From Candidatus Woesearchaeota archaeon (GTDB lineage Archaea; Nanobdellota; Nanobdellia; Woesearchaeales; GW2011-AR9), in assembly GCA_016188105.1 (NCBI GenBank), contig JACPIL010000018.1, positions 1 through 29,181 on the forward strand: 29,181 nucleotides of DNA, written 5' to 3'. The position numbers and the translations under genes are program-made. This document shows, piece by piece, positions 15,456 through 22,161 of this stretch (positions are counted from its first letter, which is position 1; each line of letters starts with the position of its first letter). The notes under the pieces were generated by a model, which was given only the letters and a program-made list of their open reading frames with translations, made no database searches and had not been told where the DNA came from.

Positions 15456-16226
15456 ATGACACTTCAGTTAGTCAGTAACGAACTTCAGTTAACTAGCACT
15501 AGTGAACCTCGCGGTAAATTCAGAGAATTTTACGGCTGTCCATTAGAAAAAATGCCTGAACTTAATCAAGGAGGGTATAAACCACTTTCCTTGTCAGGAA
15601 TGATTAAGCGAAGATTGCACGCACCACGAGATGTTCTTGAAGCATGGAGGGAAAATTATGTTTTTACCAGCGATGCAGCAGTGTATGATGGCAAAGGAAA
15701 TGCCAAGATAGCATTAGATTCCATACTGTTACGCAGCATCAATACGCAAAGCGAAGTGTCAGAACATCCACCGGAAGGAGGGCTTTTGCTATCTTCAGAT
15801 CAATGGGAAGGATTAGATGGAGACAATGTCCTTCCTTTAAGTTCAACTGAAATTGAACGGGCCAATGATGGTGGTTTTGTCTATAAAAGAGGAAGCTGGA
15901 GACCGGTAAATAGCACTGTTCGCAAGATCTGGCATTTCCTTGGAAGAGGAATGGATCTGAAAGAATACGCTGAATTAGTACACACAGCAACAGGAAGGGC
16001 AGAGGTGATGAATGTGGTATTTTACAGAAATATCGATAGTTCTCCATTACTGCGGCCCTGGCTTCTTGGCAGGGTGAGAGATAATTCCTTGGCGGTAGGA
16101 TTAGGAAACCTGGCCTACAATCGCGGTAGATTAGTAGGAAGAAGACCGGAGAAAAGAGTCTCTCTGGTGCAGAAAGTTCCATCTTACGCCGAGAAAGAAA
16201 GCGTCTATCGGATGCTTTTACAATAA
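15456..16226 (+). CDS. Unknown archaeal paralogous family, copy 3
   Basis: Third paralog (256 residues), 14 bases after copy 2, with a clear GGAGGA ribosome binding site. Blocks are REFYGCPLEKMPELNQGGYK, MIKRRLHAPRDVLEAWREN, TSDAAVYDGKGNAKIALDSIL, LLLSSDQWEGLDGDNVLPLS, RKIWHFLGRGMDLKEYAEL and SPLLRPWLLGRVRDN. The C-terminal segment YNRGRLVGRRPEK parallels DREGCLVGKAV of copy 1, suggesting an ancestral end that copy 2 has replaced. No membrane or secretion signal is visible. Tandem arrangement and sequence divergence suggest old duplication under selection. Confidence 0.7.
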   Translation: MTLQLVSNELQLTSTSEPRGKFREFYGCPLEKMPELNQGGYKPLSLSGMIKRRLHAPRDVLEAWRENYVFTSDAAVYDGKGNAKIALDSILLRSINTQSEVSEHPPEGGLLLSSDQWEGLDGDNVLPLSSTEIERANDGGFVYKRGSWRPVNSTVRKIWHFLGRGMDLKEYAELVHTATGRAEVMNVVFYRNIDSSPLLRPWLLGRVRDNSLAVGLGNLAYNRGRLVGRRPEKRVSLVQKVPSYAEKESVYRMLLQ

Positions 16227-16260
16227 TTCACTAAAATGAATAGTTCACTAAAAATAATTT
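16227..16260. repeat. 17-bp imperfect tandem duplication
   Basis: Two adjacent 17-base units begin TTCACTAAAA, 1 base after the stop codon of paralog copy 3. They match at 13 of 17 positions. Confidence 0.6.
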
Positions 16261-16296
16261 CACCCAAAATATACTACTAAAACCGAGAGGTAACTT

Positions 16297-16860
16297 ATGA
16301 AATGTGTAATAATAAAAACATCTACTTTAACTAACAACGAGAGAATTATTCTTAAAAAGATTATTGGCGGAAACAGGAATACCGATACCCAGATCGCCAA
16401 TGAGATGGGAATGTCCCAGCAAGCAGTATATCAAATTAGAAAAAAACTAGAAGATGCTGGAATAATCAAAGGATATATGCCAGTTCTTGATTTCAAGAAA
16501 TTAGGGATAAACATATTTTATTACGTAGGGATAGAAATTCAGCCAGAGATGTGGGATCAATTTTCTGAAGTCGAATTAGAACAAAGAATATTCACAATTC
16601 CCTATTTATATCACGCGGTCAGAATACCTTCTTCAGATATTTCTTACATCCTTATTTTTGGGTTCAAGGATTTAGAGAAAACAGAAGATTTTGCCTACAA
16701 GCTTAAGATTTACTTGGGGCATCAAATAAGAGTGATGTGGTCGTACACATCTTCCGTCAACAACTTCTTGTTGTATGATAACCTCAATTTTGTCCAGAAC
16801 GCTCTTAATGAGGACAAGAATAGGATGAAGGATTTAGTTGAGACTATCAAGAAAAAATAA
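16297..16860 (+). CDS. Lrp-type winged-helix transcriptional regulator
   Basis: Residues about 10-58 are a winged helix-turn-helix of the Lrp/AsnC class (LTNNERIILKKIIGGNRNTD, then QIANEMGMSQQAVYQIRKKL, then AGIIKGYMPVLDFKKLG). The remaining 130 residues form an alpha/beta region where the effector domain would be, but it is not a clear RAM domain. At 187 residues it is somewhat longer than a standard Lrp. A GAGAGGT motif precedes the ATG at good spacing. It lies directly downstream of the three paralogs, which are thus bracketed by two Lrp-type regulators (this one and the tandem protein at 12672). Confidence 0.8.
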   Translation: MKCVIIKTSTLTNNERIILKKIIGGNRNTDTQIANEMGMSQQAVYQIRKKLEDAGIIKGYMPVLDFKKLGINIFYYVGIEIQPEMWDQFSEVELEQRIFTIPYLYHAVRIPSSDISYILIFGFKDLEKTEDFAYKLKIYLGHQIRVMWSYTSSVNNFLLYDNLNFVQNALNEDKNRMKDLVETIKKK

Positions 16861-16892
16861 AATAGAAAATAGAGAAGAAATAGTGAAAGAAT

Positions 16893-17426
16893 ATGGATGA
16901 AAATGAATTGAGTAAAAAGATGTTAGGGGTAACCAATGCTTTATTTCTCGAAGAATTAGCAAAGGGTGAGCGCTGCTATCTTGCTCTTAGAATCAATGGC
17001 GAATATGAAATCCTTGAAGGAAGATTTGAAGAAGTTCTTTCGCAGGAAGACCCCTCTTGGAAATTTTTAGAAGAAAGAGGATTAGCAGACACTATCCCAG
17101 CAAGAGCGGTATTAGACCATACTTCAGATCAGCAAGAATCTATTGAGCGAATCATTGCTGGGAAAGAGATTGTCGATTTTTATTATGTAATCTTTCCGGC
17201 CAGTAGCGATCGCCGGGAAATAGAAAAACGATGGCGAAAAAAACGACAGGAAGATCAAGAAAAGCAAAAATTGAGGGAACTTACTGCCCAGTTAGGAACT
17301 TTAGTAAATTATTACCATGATGAGACTAGAGTTCCAGGTTATTATCCTTTGACCATGATGGAAGTAGAACTCTTCTTAGTTGGATTATCAATGGTCGCTT
17401 TTGGTTATCGACGATGGCAACCATAG
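16893..17426 (+). CDS. Hypothetical protein, 177 residues
   Basis: Not recognised. A soluble acidic first part (GERCYLALRINGEYEILEGR) is followed by a strongly charged helical segment EKRWRKKRQEDQEKQKLREL near residues 112-131. A more hydrophobic C-terminus, MMEVELFLVGLSMVAFGYRR, may form one membrane-associated helix. No ribosome binding site stands out before the ATG. It follows the Lrp-type regulator by 32 bases and may share its transcript. Confidence 0.55.
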   Translation: MDENELSKKMLGVTNALFLEELAKGERCYLALRINGEYEILEGRFEEVLSQEDPSWKFLEERGLADTIPARAVLDHTSDQQESIERIIAGKEIVDFYYVIFPASSDRREIEKRWRKKRQEDQEKQKLRELTAQLGTLVNYYHDETRVPGYYPLTMMEVELFLVGLSMVAFGYRRWQP

Positions 17427-17449
17427 TGAAACCGTAATGAATATGATAA

Positions 17450-17473
17450 AATAATAATAATAATAATAATAAT
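17450..17473. repeat. (AAT)8 trinucleotide microsatellite
   Basis: Eight uninterrupted AAT units lie in the spacer downstream of gene 16893-17426. It is non-coding and about 65 bases upstream of the next start, so length changes would alter promoter-region spacing. Confidence 0.9.
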
Positions 17474-17537
17474 AAAGAGATAAAATGACATTATTAAAGA
17501 AAAGAACTAAATAAATCTGAAAACCTCTTCCACAAAA

Positions 17538-17747
17538 ATGAAATTCAAAAATACAATTTTCTCTAACAAAGATTATTGTACATTACTACCCAACGGTTAT
17601 ATACCTGCGTGGTCTAGTCAAGGTATGGAAAAAATGCCAAATCAAATCATGAATGTTGATCATGAACCGGTACAGGATCTTGATTATGACGGTAGAATCA
17701 CAACCGTGGATGCTGAGAGGGTAAATGTTCAGGTCAATTGTTATTAA
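17538..17747 (+). CDS. Small hypothetical protein, possible fragment of the paralog family
   Basis: This 69-residue ORF contains NGYIPAWSSQGMEKMPN, which loosely recalls the EKMPELNQGGYKP opening block of paralog copy 3, with the two elements in reversed order. No later family block is present. A TATA-like ACTAAATAAAT at about 17506-17516 lies 22-32 bases upstream of the ATG, fitting a leaderless transcript. The resemblance is weak, so it may be an independent small gene. Confidence 0.4.
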   Translation: MKFKNTIFSNKDYCTLLPNGYIPAWSSQGMEKMPNQIMNVDHEPVQDLDYDGRITTVDAERVNVQVNCY

Positions 17748-17751
17748 TTAT

Positions 17752-17782
17752 TTTTAATTTTAATTTCAAAATAAAATTAAAA
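17752..17782. terminator. AT-only hairpin after the small ORF
   Basis: TTTTAATTTTA (17752-17762) and TAAAATTAAAA (17772-17782) are perfect 11-base inverted repeats around a 9-base loop, right after the stop at 17747. It could end transcription, but an AT-only stem in an AT-rich genome may also arise by chance. Confidence 0.35.
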
Positions 17783-17830
17783 TCAAATTCAAAAAAACAA
17801 GAGGGATAGATAACACTTGGAGGGATGAGC

Positions 17831-18052
17831 ATGAGAAGCAAGTTGGTTATCGAATCTGTTGATGGTTTTGAAAGAACAGTGGTTGAAGATATGTGTAAGT
17901 TTGAAGGGATTACAAAAGGGATAAGGATATTGCCGACCGTAATTATTGCGGAGATAGAAACTGACTCGCCAGAAAAGCTGAATCTTTTCATAAAAGAACA
18001 GCTAAGCAGTTCAAAATACATCAAAGCGATAGAACCGATATCTCGCAATTGA
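17831..18052 (+). CDS. Small alpha/beta protein of unknown function
   Basis: The 73-residue product alternates predicted strands and helices: KLVIESVDGF, TVVEDMCKFEGITKGIRI, VIIAEIETDS, then a helix EKLNLFIKEQLSSSKYIKAI. This layout resembles a ferredoxin-like fold such as a stand-alone RAM/ACT-type domain, though no family is recognised. GGAGGG at 17819-17824 directly abuts an ATG at 17825, whereas the ATG at 17831 has a 6-base spacing, so 17831 is preferred. If the fold guess is right, it could act as a regulator partner for the Lrp-type proteins nearby; this is inference. Confidence 0.55.
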   Translation: MRSKLVIESVDGFERTVVEDMCKFEGITKGIRILPTVIIAEIETDSPEKLNLFIKEQLSSSKYIKAIEPISRN

Positions 18053-18053
18053 A

Positions 18054-18148
18054 GAAGACTGAAATAATTCAAGATAAGACTGAAATAATTTAAGAATGCT
18101 GATGAGTAATTGTGGACAACGCCATTGCTTAAACACATTGCTTAAACA
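18054..18148. repeat. Two tandem duplications in one spacer (21-bp x2 and 13-bp x2)
   Basis: At 18054-18095, two 21-base units beginning AAGACTGAAATAATT lie side by side with 19 of 21 positions equal, starting 1 base after the stop at 18052. At 18123-18148, CATTGCTTAAACA is repeated perfectly. The next gene's ribosome binding site follows directly. Confidence 0.85.
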
Positions 18149-18164
18149 TAAAGGAGGAAGAAAA

Positions 18165-18443
18165 ATGAGAAAAAACAAAGAAGATGTTCCTGAAGAATTT
18201 GTTGCTGCTCATGATATAGAGGGCAAACAAATTATTGATGATAGCGGCAAGGCAATCGGAAAGGTTGAGAGCATATACATCGATCCGCTTACTTTTAACG
18301 TGAAGGGAGTATCAATTCATAACGGGTCATTTAAGGGTTCCCATTTTATTGACAGCAGCCATATCAGTACTTTATCTGAAGAAGGAGTGGTATTGCTGGC
18401 TGCTCCTATAGATGCACAGCATTTTGAGGAGTTATATGAATAA
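18165..18443 (+). CDS. PRC-barrel domain protein
   Basis: A short protein of 92 residues that is essentially one PRC-barrel: AHDIEGKQIIDDSGKAIGKV, then IYIDPLTFNVKGVSI and SHFIDSSHISTLSEEGVVLL. PRC-barrels are small beta domains found in photosystem subunit H, the RimM ribosome-maturation factor and many archaeal stand-alone proteins of unknown role. A longer reading frame exists, but AAGGAGG about 7 bases before the ATG at 18165 fixes the start. The stop lies in a 7-bp tandem duplication (TAATGAA x2, 18441-18454). It is followed by a coiled-coil protein, as in many stress-type gene clusters. Confidence 0.85.
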   Translation: MRKNKEDVPEEFVAAHDIEGKQIIDDSGKAIGKVESIYIDPLTFNVKGVSIHNGSFKGSHFIDSSHISTLSEEGVVLLAAPIDAQHFEELYE

Positions 18444-18461
18444 TGAATAATGAAGGTTACA

Positions 18462-18692
18462 ATGGCAAAAATACAACCAGCATCAGCACAAACAGCAGAA
18501 ATGCGGGAAAATCTTACTTCCCTAAAACAAAAGACCATAGAATTAGAGGAACAGCTTAGAAGTCTCCTTAAGGGCAAGATGAAAGATGCTCAGTACAAGG
18601 TCCAGAATAGAGTGGAAGAAAAACCTATCGAAAAACCTATCCAATCAGTGGCAGCAGCTTTATCGTCAATGACCTCATTGATGATAATATAA
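18462..18692 (+). CDS. Small coiled-coil protein with C-terminal hydrophobic patch
   Basis: The 76-residue product has a heptad-rich helix (MRENLTSLKQKTIELEEQLR) and a second amphipathic part ending PIEKPIQSVAAALSSMTSLM. The layout of a helix plus a short Ala-rich end recalls DUF883/ElaB-type membrane-tethered proteins, but the usual glycine-zipper helix is missing, suggesting C-terminal truncation. A tandem 12-base duplication (18618-18641) encodes the repeated EKPI. An in-frame ATG at 18450 is possible; the GAAGGT motif favours 18462. The end overlaps a two-helix membrane ORF in another frame. Confidence 0.55.
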   Translation: MAKIQPASAQTAEMRENLTSLKQKTIELEEQLRSLLKGKMKDAQYKVQNRVEEKPIEKPIQSVAAALSSMTSLMII

Positions 18693-18880
18693 TTAAGATT
18701 AAAAAAACTGTTACCAGGATACTAATTCAATATGCGATATTTATTGTTAGCCTGGTCTTCATCGTTATTGGAGGAGTATTATTTTTGTCGCGATTTTTTC
18801 CTCTGGACCTGATATTATTGGTGGGGGGAGCGATCTTACTGTATGTAAGTTTACTTTTAAATTTGAAGAGAAAAAAATAA
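18611..18880 (+). pseudogene. Two-helix membrane protein without a usable start (frameshifted or deleted)
   Basis: The frame runs from just after a TAG at 18608-18610 to TAA at 18880. It encodes FIVNDLIDDNIIKIKKTVTR followed by two strong membrane helices, ILIQYAIFIVSLVFIVIGG and LDLILLVGGAILLYVSLLL, and a basic end LKRKK. The helices and loop look like a genuine small membrane protein, but the frame has no ATG, GTG or TTG before the first helix. Either its 5' end was lost in a deletion that also trimmed the preceding coiled-coil gene, or the two were one gene joined by a frameshift. Confidence 0.5.
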
Positions 18881-18898
18881 AGAAAATCCCGCTCTTTT

Positions 18899-18918
18899 CA
18901 TTTAATCACATTTAATCA
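18899..18918. repeat. 10-bp perfect tandem duplication (CATTTAATCA x2)
   Basis: Two adjacent identical decamers lie in the spacer before the cupredoxin gene. A further imperfect repeat of TAATTTGAAAATAATC / TAATTGAAAATAATC follows at about 18921-18955. The rest of this spacer is AT-rich, without other gene signals. Confidence 0.85.
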
Positions 18919-19023
18919 TATAATTTGAAAATAATCGGCAGTAATTGAAAATAATCTTGATAATATTGATAATAATTTGAAGATGAAGATCATCTGAAAA
19001 ACACACTCAAGGAGGTATAAAAA

Positions 19024-19557
19024 ATGGAAAAAATATTTAGTTTAGGAATTGCCTTTGCTTTGTTATTGGCATTAGCGGGATGTGAGCCAGACCAAGGCGG
19101 TCAGCCTACAGACATAACCACTCCCACACCGATTGAAAATGGCGATGTGACTGATACTGCTGATGATATAGAGGATATAGATACTCAGGCTGATGAAACT
19201 ATCGATGCTAGCGTGGAGATTATCAATAACCAATTCATTCCAGAAACGCTCGAAGTTAATGTTGGGGATACCGTTGAATGGGTCAACTTAGACAGCACTA
19301 CTCATACCATCACTGCTTTTGGTATAGAAAGAGATCTCCTTCCGGGAGAAGGTTACACCTATACCTTCGACCAAGTAGGGACTTACAATTACGAATCAGT
19401 GACTAACCCTGGCATGATCGGAACGATTGTAGTCAGTGACACTGCCACAATTACTACAACATCTACCGATACTACTGGTACAGATACCGCTGGTACAACT
19501 TCTGAAGATACCAGTGGTAATACTGATACTGGTACAGGAACTACCGGAGGCTACTGA
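19024..19557 (+). CDS. Cupredoxin-fold lipoprotein with degenerate copper site
   Basis: The signal peptide ends in the lipobox LAGC, so the protein is probably lipid-anchored at Cys20. A Asp/Thr-rich linker leads to a plastocyanin-like domain at about residues 62-138 (FIPETLEVNVGDTVEWVNLD, then THTITAF, then PGEGYTYTFDQVGTYNYESV and GTIVV). The usual type 1 copper ligands are His, Cys, His and Met. Here His94 and Met131 are kept, but the Cys position is Ser125 and the second His position is Asn128, in YESVTNPGM. A normal blue-copper centre is therefore unlikely. The tail, residues 139-177, is almost only Thr, Gly, Asp and Ser. The ribosome binding site AAGGAGGT is perfect. DoxX follows directly. 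Confidence 0.88.
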   Translation: MEKIFSLGIAFALLLALAGCEPDQGGQPTDITTPTPIENGDVTDTADDIEDIDTQADETIDASVEIINNQFIPETLEVNVGDTVEWVNLDSTTHTITAFGIERDLLPGEGYTYTFDQVGTYNYESVTNPGMIGTIVVSDTATITTTSTDTTGTDTAGTTSEDTSGNTDTGTGTTGGY

Positions 19558-19575
19558 TTTTGATTGGAGGCTACC

Positions 19576-19986
19576 ATGCTAAACTACCCCTATCGAGATG
19601 AAGGTTTAACAGTACTTCGGGTCACCTTGGGATTATTTTTTATTATTTCCGGTTTGATGAAACTGTTCAACCCAGATTTAATTACGGGCTTGTTAACTGA
19701 TTTAGGTTTTCCTGCCGCAGGGTTTCTAGGCTGGTTAGTGTTGTTAACAGAGATTATCTTTGGCCTTTTAGTTTTAATAGGATGGAAGCTAGGGATAAGT
19801 GTTTGGCCTTTAGTGATCATCTTAGTAGTTGCTGTGATCAAGGTGTATGTGCCGCAACTTAGCATAAATCCCCTGGTGGCGACCATTAATATACTCTTTC
19901 ACCTGACAACGATAGCAGGATTTATTACCTTAGCCTTAGCAGGGCCGGGAAAATTAGCGGTGACAAGACTGCTCTCTCGAGAGTAA
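19576..19986 (+). CDS. DoxX family membrane protein
   Basis: A four-helix membrane protein (136 residues) of the DoxX type: VLRVTLGLFFIISGLMKLFNP forms helix 1, with the F-I-S-G-L-M-K-L-F signature. It is followed by GWLVLLTEIIFGLLVLIGW, VWPLVIILVVAVIKVYVP and LFHLTTIAGFITLALAGPG. DoxX proteins act in quinone or thiol-linked redox processes at the membrane in various organisms; the partner here is unknown. A TTG at 19564 is in frame, but the GGAGG at 19566-19570 points to the ATG at 19576. The short distance from the cupredoxin lipoprotein suggests a two-gene operon. Confidence 0.88.
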   Translation: MLNYPYRDEGLTVLRVTLGLFFIISGLMKLFNPDLITGLLTDLGFPAAGFLGWLVLLTEIIFGLLVLIGWKLGISVWPLVIILVVAVIKVYVPQLSINPLVATINILFHLTTIAGFITLALAGPGKLAVTRLLSRE

Positions 19987-20017
19987 TTTTTGTCATGAAA
20001 GTGCGGAGCTATCCATC

Positions 20018-20076
20018 CTTTTAATGTATTTTAATTTTTTAATTTTATTTTAAATTGTTTTTACTTTTTTTATTTA
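20018..20076 (+). terminator. T-rich stretch after doxX
   Basis: Repeated T runs on the plus strand, starting about 30 bases after the DoxX stop, fit an archaeal poly-T transcription terminator. No stem is needed for this type of terminator, so support is by composition only. Confidence 0.4.
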
Positions 20077-20153
20077 GGATACATTTTTCGATGATAAAGT
20101 TACAGATTGAAGAAAAATAAGGAAATAAAACAAAGAACAAAGGAGGTAAAAAA

Positions 20154-20243
20154 ATGAAATGCAGCAAATGTAATATGGACTTATCAAAAGATGGGACTTG
20201 TGTTGGATGCGGTCTTTCAGAAGAACAATGCACCTGTGCATAA
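20154..20243 (+). CDS. 29-residue cysteine-rich zinc-binding peptide
   Basis: A tiny protein with six cysteines: CSKC at positions 3-6, CVGC at 16-19 and a final CTC at 26-28. The two CxxC knuckles make a minimal zinc ribbon; the third pair may bind metal too. AAGGAGGT lies 6 bases before the ATG, one of the best ribosome binding sites in the window, and argues strongly that this short ORF is translated. Many DPANN genomes encode comparable small zinc peptides; no function is known. Confidence 0.75.
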   Translation: MKCSKCNMDLSKDGTCVGCGLSEEQCTCA

Positions 20244-20251
20244 ACACAAAA

Positions 20252-20295
20252 TCATCTAGGTTCATCTAGGTGAAAATGACGACTAGGTGAAAATG
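20252..20295. repeat. Nested tandem duplications (10-bp and 17-bp periods)
   Basis: TCATCTAGGT is repeated perfectly at 20252-20271, and CTAGGTGAAAATG recurs at 20266 and 20283 (17-base period). Both lie just upstream of the transglutaminase-like gene. Confidence 0.8.
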
Positions 20296-20339
20296 GCAAT
20301 GGGCGATAAAGAAAATTTCAGATTTGAGAAACCTATCCT

Positions 20340-21020
20340 ATGAATACAAGAAGAACAAGAAGCAGAGCAACAATCTTTTTTTCCTTGTTTATTCTTCTGA
20401 TAGTTTTTCTATTCACTTTCGTATTAGTTAGCTCGAAGCAACAAGATAGCCATATCTTATCTAATTCTGAATCTTCAGCAATAACTTCTCTTAAAAATTC
20501 TTCCAGAGAGTTGGTAGATGTAACCGCCATCGTAGATAAGGAGATAATTAGTGATAGAAACAGCCAGTATAAAACCATCGAAGAAGCACAACAATGGCTG
20601 GAAGCAAATATTGTTTATGAACGAGATCCAGTTCTTTATGGAGTAGAAGATTTTTGGGCGCCATGTGGATTAACCAACAATCTGGCGGCTGGCGATTGTG
20701 AAGATTATGCTATCTGCGCAGCAGTGTTGCTTGCGGATAATATTGATCGGGGTTATCTGGTCTATCTTAAGAGCAGTGATTCAAAAAAAGCTCATGTCGT
20801 CTTCATTTACAAAGTGCAGGAACATTGGGGGATCAATAGCAACAATCAATCTGAATTTAGACTTCCTTATTTTTCAACCATGCAGAGCGCTCTGCAAGAT
20901 TCTTTAGGCGAAGAATATAATGATTATGTCGTGTATGATTATAGCAAGGTAGATCTTATTGATGGCAATGATGATCTTAAACAAAAATTGAAGAGGATTG
21001 AGGAGCATAAATTGTGGTAA
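20340..21020 (+). CDS. Membrane-anchored transglutaminase-like protein
   Basis: Residues about 12-31 form an N-terminal membrane anchor after a very basic start (MNTRRTRSR). The extracytoplasmic part has a transglutaminase-like/cysteine-protease core: GDCEDYA at 118-124 with Cys120 as the nucleophile, AHVVFIY with His152 as the expected second residue, and YDYSK near 199-203 for a possible acidic third member. This class cleaves or remodels protein or peptide bonds outside the cell. The ATG is in the context CTATGA, overlapping the stop of a 16-codon ORF at 20293-20343, so coupled translation is possible. Confidence 0.8.
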   Translation: MNTRRTRSRATIFFSLFILLIVFLFTFVLVSSKQQDSHILSNSESSAITSLKNSSRELVDVTAIVDKEIISDRNSQYKTIEEAQQWLEANIVYERDPVLYGVEDFWAPCGLTNNLAAGDCEDYAICAAVLLADNIDRGYLVYLKSSDSKKAHVVFIYKVQEHWGINSNNQSEFRLPYFSTMQSALQDSLGEEYNDYVVYDYSKVDLIDGNDDLKQKLKRIEEHKLW

Positions 21021-21041
21021 AGGAGCGGTAAAGATAGGTAT

Positions 21042-21063
21042 TATGTTAGTAGTATGTTAGTAA
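21042..21063. repeat. 11-bp tandem duplication (TATGTTAGTA-type)
   Basis: Two adjacent 11-base units agree at 10 of 11 positions in the spacer after the transglutaminase-like gene. Confidence 0.7.
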
Positions 21064-21132
21064 TATAGGTTAAAGACCGGAAAAGGACTACAATTTTTTA
21101 GTTCAATCAATTTGTTTTTTACTACCAAATGG

Positions 21133-21139
21133 TTATATA
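21133..21139 (+). promoter_or_regulatory. TATA element of the small zinc-ribbon gene
   Basis: TTATATA lies 23-29 bases before the ATG at 21162, the spacing of a leaderless archaeal promoter; no ribosome binding site is present. Confidence 0.55.
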
Positions 21140-21161
21140 GGTTTATGCAATTGAAAATTTC

Positions 21162-21317
21162 ATGGTTGAAAGAAAAATTTGCCCATTCTGCAAAAAAATT
21201 TTACCTGAAGACATGACCATGGGAATTACCCCGATTTGCCCTTATTGCAGAAATCCGGTTAACATCACCAGAGAAGGAGATGAAAATTACCAGAAACCAT
21301 ATTTTAGCCCAAGATAA
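21162..21317 (+). CDS. Small zinc-ribbon protein
   Basis: A 51-residue protein with two CxxC knuckles: CPFC near residues 7-10 and CPYC near 26-29, in MVERKICPFCKKILPEDM and TPICPYCRNPVNI. This is a compact zinc ribbon, likely to bind nucleic acid or protein. A TATA element at leaderless spacing supports the start. It is separate from the six-cysteine peptide at 20154, with a different cysteine pattern. Confidence 0.75.
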   Translation: MVERKICPFCKKILPEDMTMGITPICPYCRNPVNITREGDENYQKPYFSPR

Positions 21318-21348
21318 AAATTTAGTCTATGAAAATATGTAGTCTAAG

Positions 21349-21747
21349 ATGAAAATGAAAAAAACCTTAGTCTTTATGTTGTTGATGGCCAGCGTCTTAG
21401 TTGCAGTCATCCTGGCGCAAGATAAATACGGCTGTGAAAAAGATAACCGCGATCAATGCTTATTAGCGTTTATCGAGAATGAACCAGTAGATGAAATTGA
21501 TGAAGAAGTGTGTGGTGAGATAGGCAATCCTGAAAATAAAAAACTTTGTTTTTTTACTTTAGCGCAAAGGAACGGCGTAAACGGCCTAGCTTTATGTGAT
21601 CAGCTCGATAATAAGGGGGAGCTAAACCGAGATTATTGTTATTACAGTATTGCCCTCTCGGAAAGAGATCAGCTAATCTGTCAGCAAGTCTCTGCTAAAG
21701 AGCAAAAAAACTTGTGTACGAAAACCCTGAGTCTGGCCAGTAGCTGA
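21349..21747 (+). CDS. Secreted protein with four cysteine-paired repeats
   Basis: A signal peptide (KKTLVFMLLMASVLVAVILAQ) is followed by four units, each with two cysteines about 8-14 apart and then a short hydrophobic helix end: Cys29/37 (then LLAF), Cys55/67 (then FFTLA), Cys83/97 (then YYSIAL) and Cys111/123 (then TLSLA). Eight cysteines in even pairs in an exported protein suggest four disulfide-clamped helical hairpins. I do not recognise a named family. An in-frame ATG at 21355 is an alternative start. The protein lies just before the polysaccharide locus and could be a surface component. Confidence 0.7.
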   Translation: MKMKKTLVFMLLMASVLVAVILAQDKYGCEKDNRDQCLLAFIENEPVDEIDEEVCGEIGNPENKKLCFFTLAQRNGVNGLALCDQLDNKGELNRDYCYYSIALSERDQLICQQVSAKEQKNLCTKTLSLASS

Positions 21748-21803
21748 GGTTAAGCTTAATGAAAAATATTGAAAAAAACCTAAATGAAAAAAATCTAAAA
21801 TCT

Positions 21804-21837
21804 ATTACTAGATGAAAATAATTACTAGATAAACATG
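21804..21837. repeat. 17-bp imperfect tandem duplication (ATTACTAGAT)
   Basis: ATTACTAGAT occurs at 21804 and 21821 with a 17-base period in the spacer before the dehydrogenase gene. Confidence 0.65.
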
Positions 21838-21853
21838 AATGGAGGCGGAAAAA

Positions 21854-22141
21854 ATGAAACGAAAACGCACTGGATTAAAAATTGGCATTATCGGTTTCGG
21901 AGTTGTTGGATCTGCAGCCGCCCATAGATTATATGAGCTGGGGAATGAGATTTATGTGAATGATGTTAGAAAGCCGCAGCAATTAGAAAACTGGGATGAG
22001 AATTTCATCTTTAGAGAAGAATATGACATCAATGAAACTGATGCCACTTTTATTGCTTTACCAACGCCGAGTACAGAAGAAGAGTTGTACGTCAATTTAT
22101 CTGTTGATAAAAGAAATCACACCATAGAAGGAAAGCCCTAA
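21854..22141 (+). CDS. UDP-glucose/GDP-mannose dehydrogenase family, N-terminal part (frameshifted)
   Basis: This is the NAD-binding start of a nucleotide-sugar dehydrogenase, which oxidises the C6 alcohol of UDP-glucose, GDP-mannose or a related sugar nucleotide to the uronate. The Rossmann opening LKIGIIGFGVVGSAAAHRLYE has the GxGxxG fingerprint, and ATFIALPTPS is the family's VPTP-type strand. GGAGGCG before the ATG at 21854 fixes the start; an ATG at 21839 lies upstream of that motif. The frame ends at TAA 22139-22141, in the middle of the Rossmann domain. The next frame continues as ALKKSKRYHLFVVRSTV, so about two extra or one missing base near 22126-22140 explains the break. Confidence 0.8.
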   Translation: MKRKRTGLKIGIIGFGVVGSAAAHRLYELGNEIYVNDVRKPQQLENWDENFIFREEYDINETDATFIALPTPSTEEELYVNLSVDKRNHTIEGKP

Positions 22142-22161
22142 AGAAGAGCAAAAGATACCAT

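Noticed and set aside
15739..16182. Minus-strand ORF of 147 codons inside paralog copy 3
   Set aside because: Fully antisense to a gene supported by paralogy; no promoter or ribosome binding site.
20293..20343. 16-codon ORF overlapping the start of the transglutaminase-like gene
   Set aside because: Too short to support alone; noted only as a possible coupling leader.
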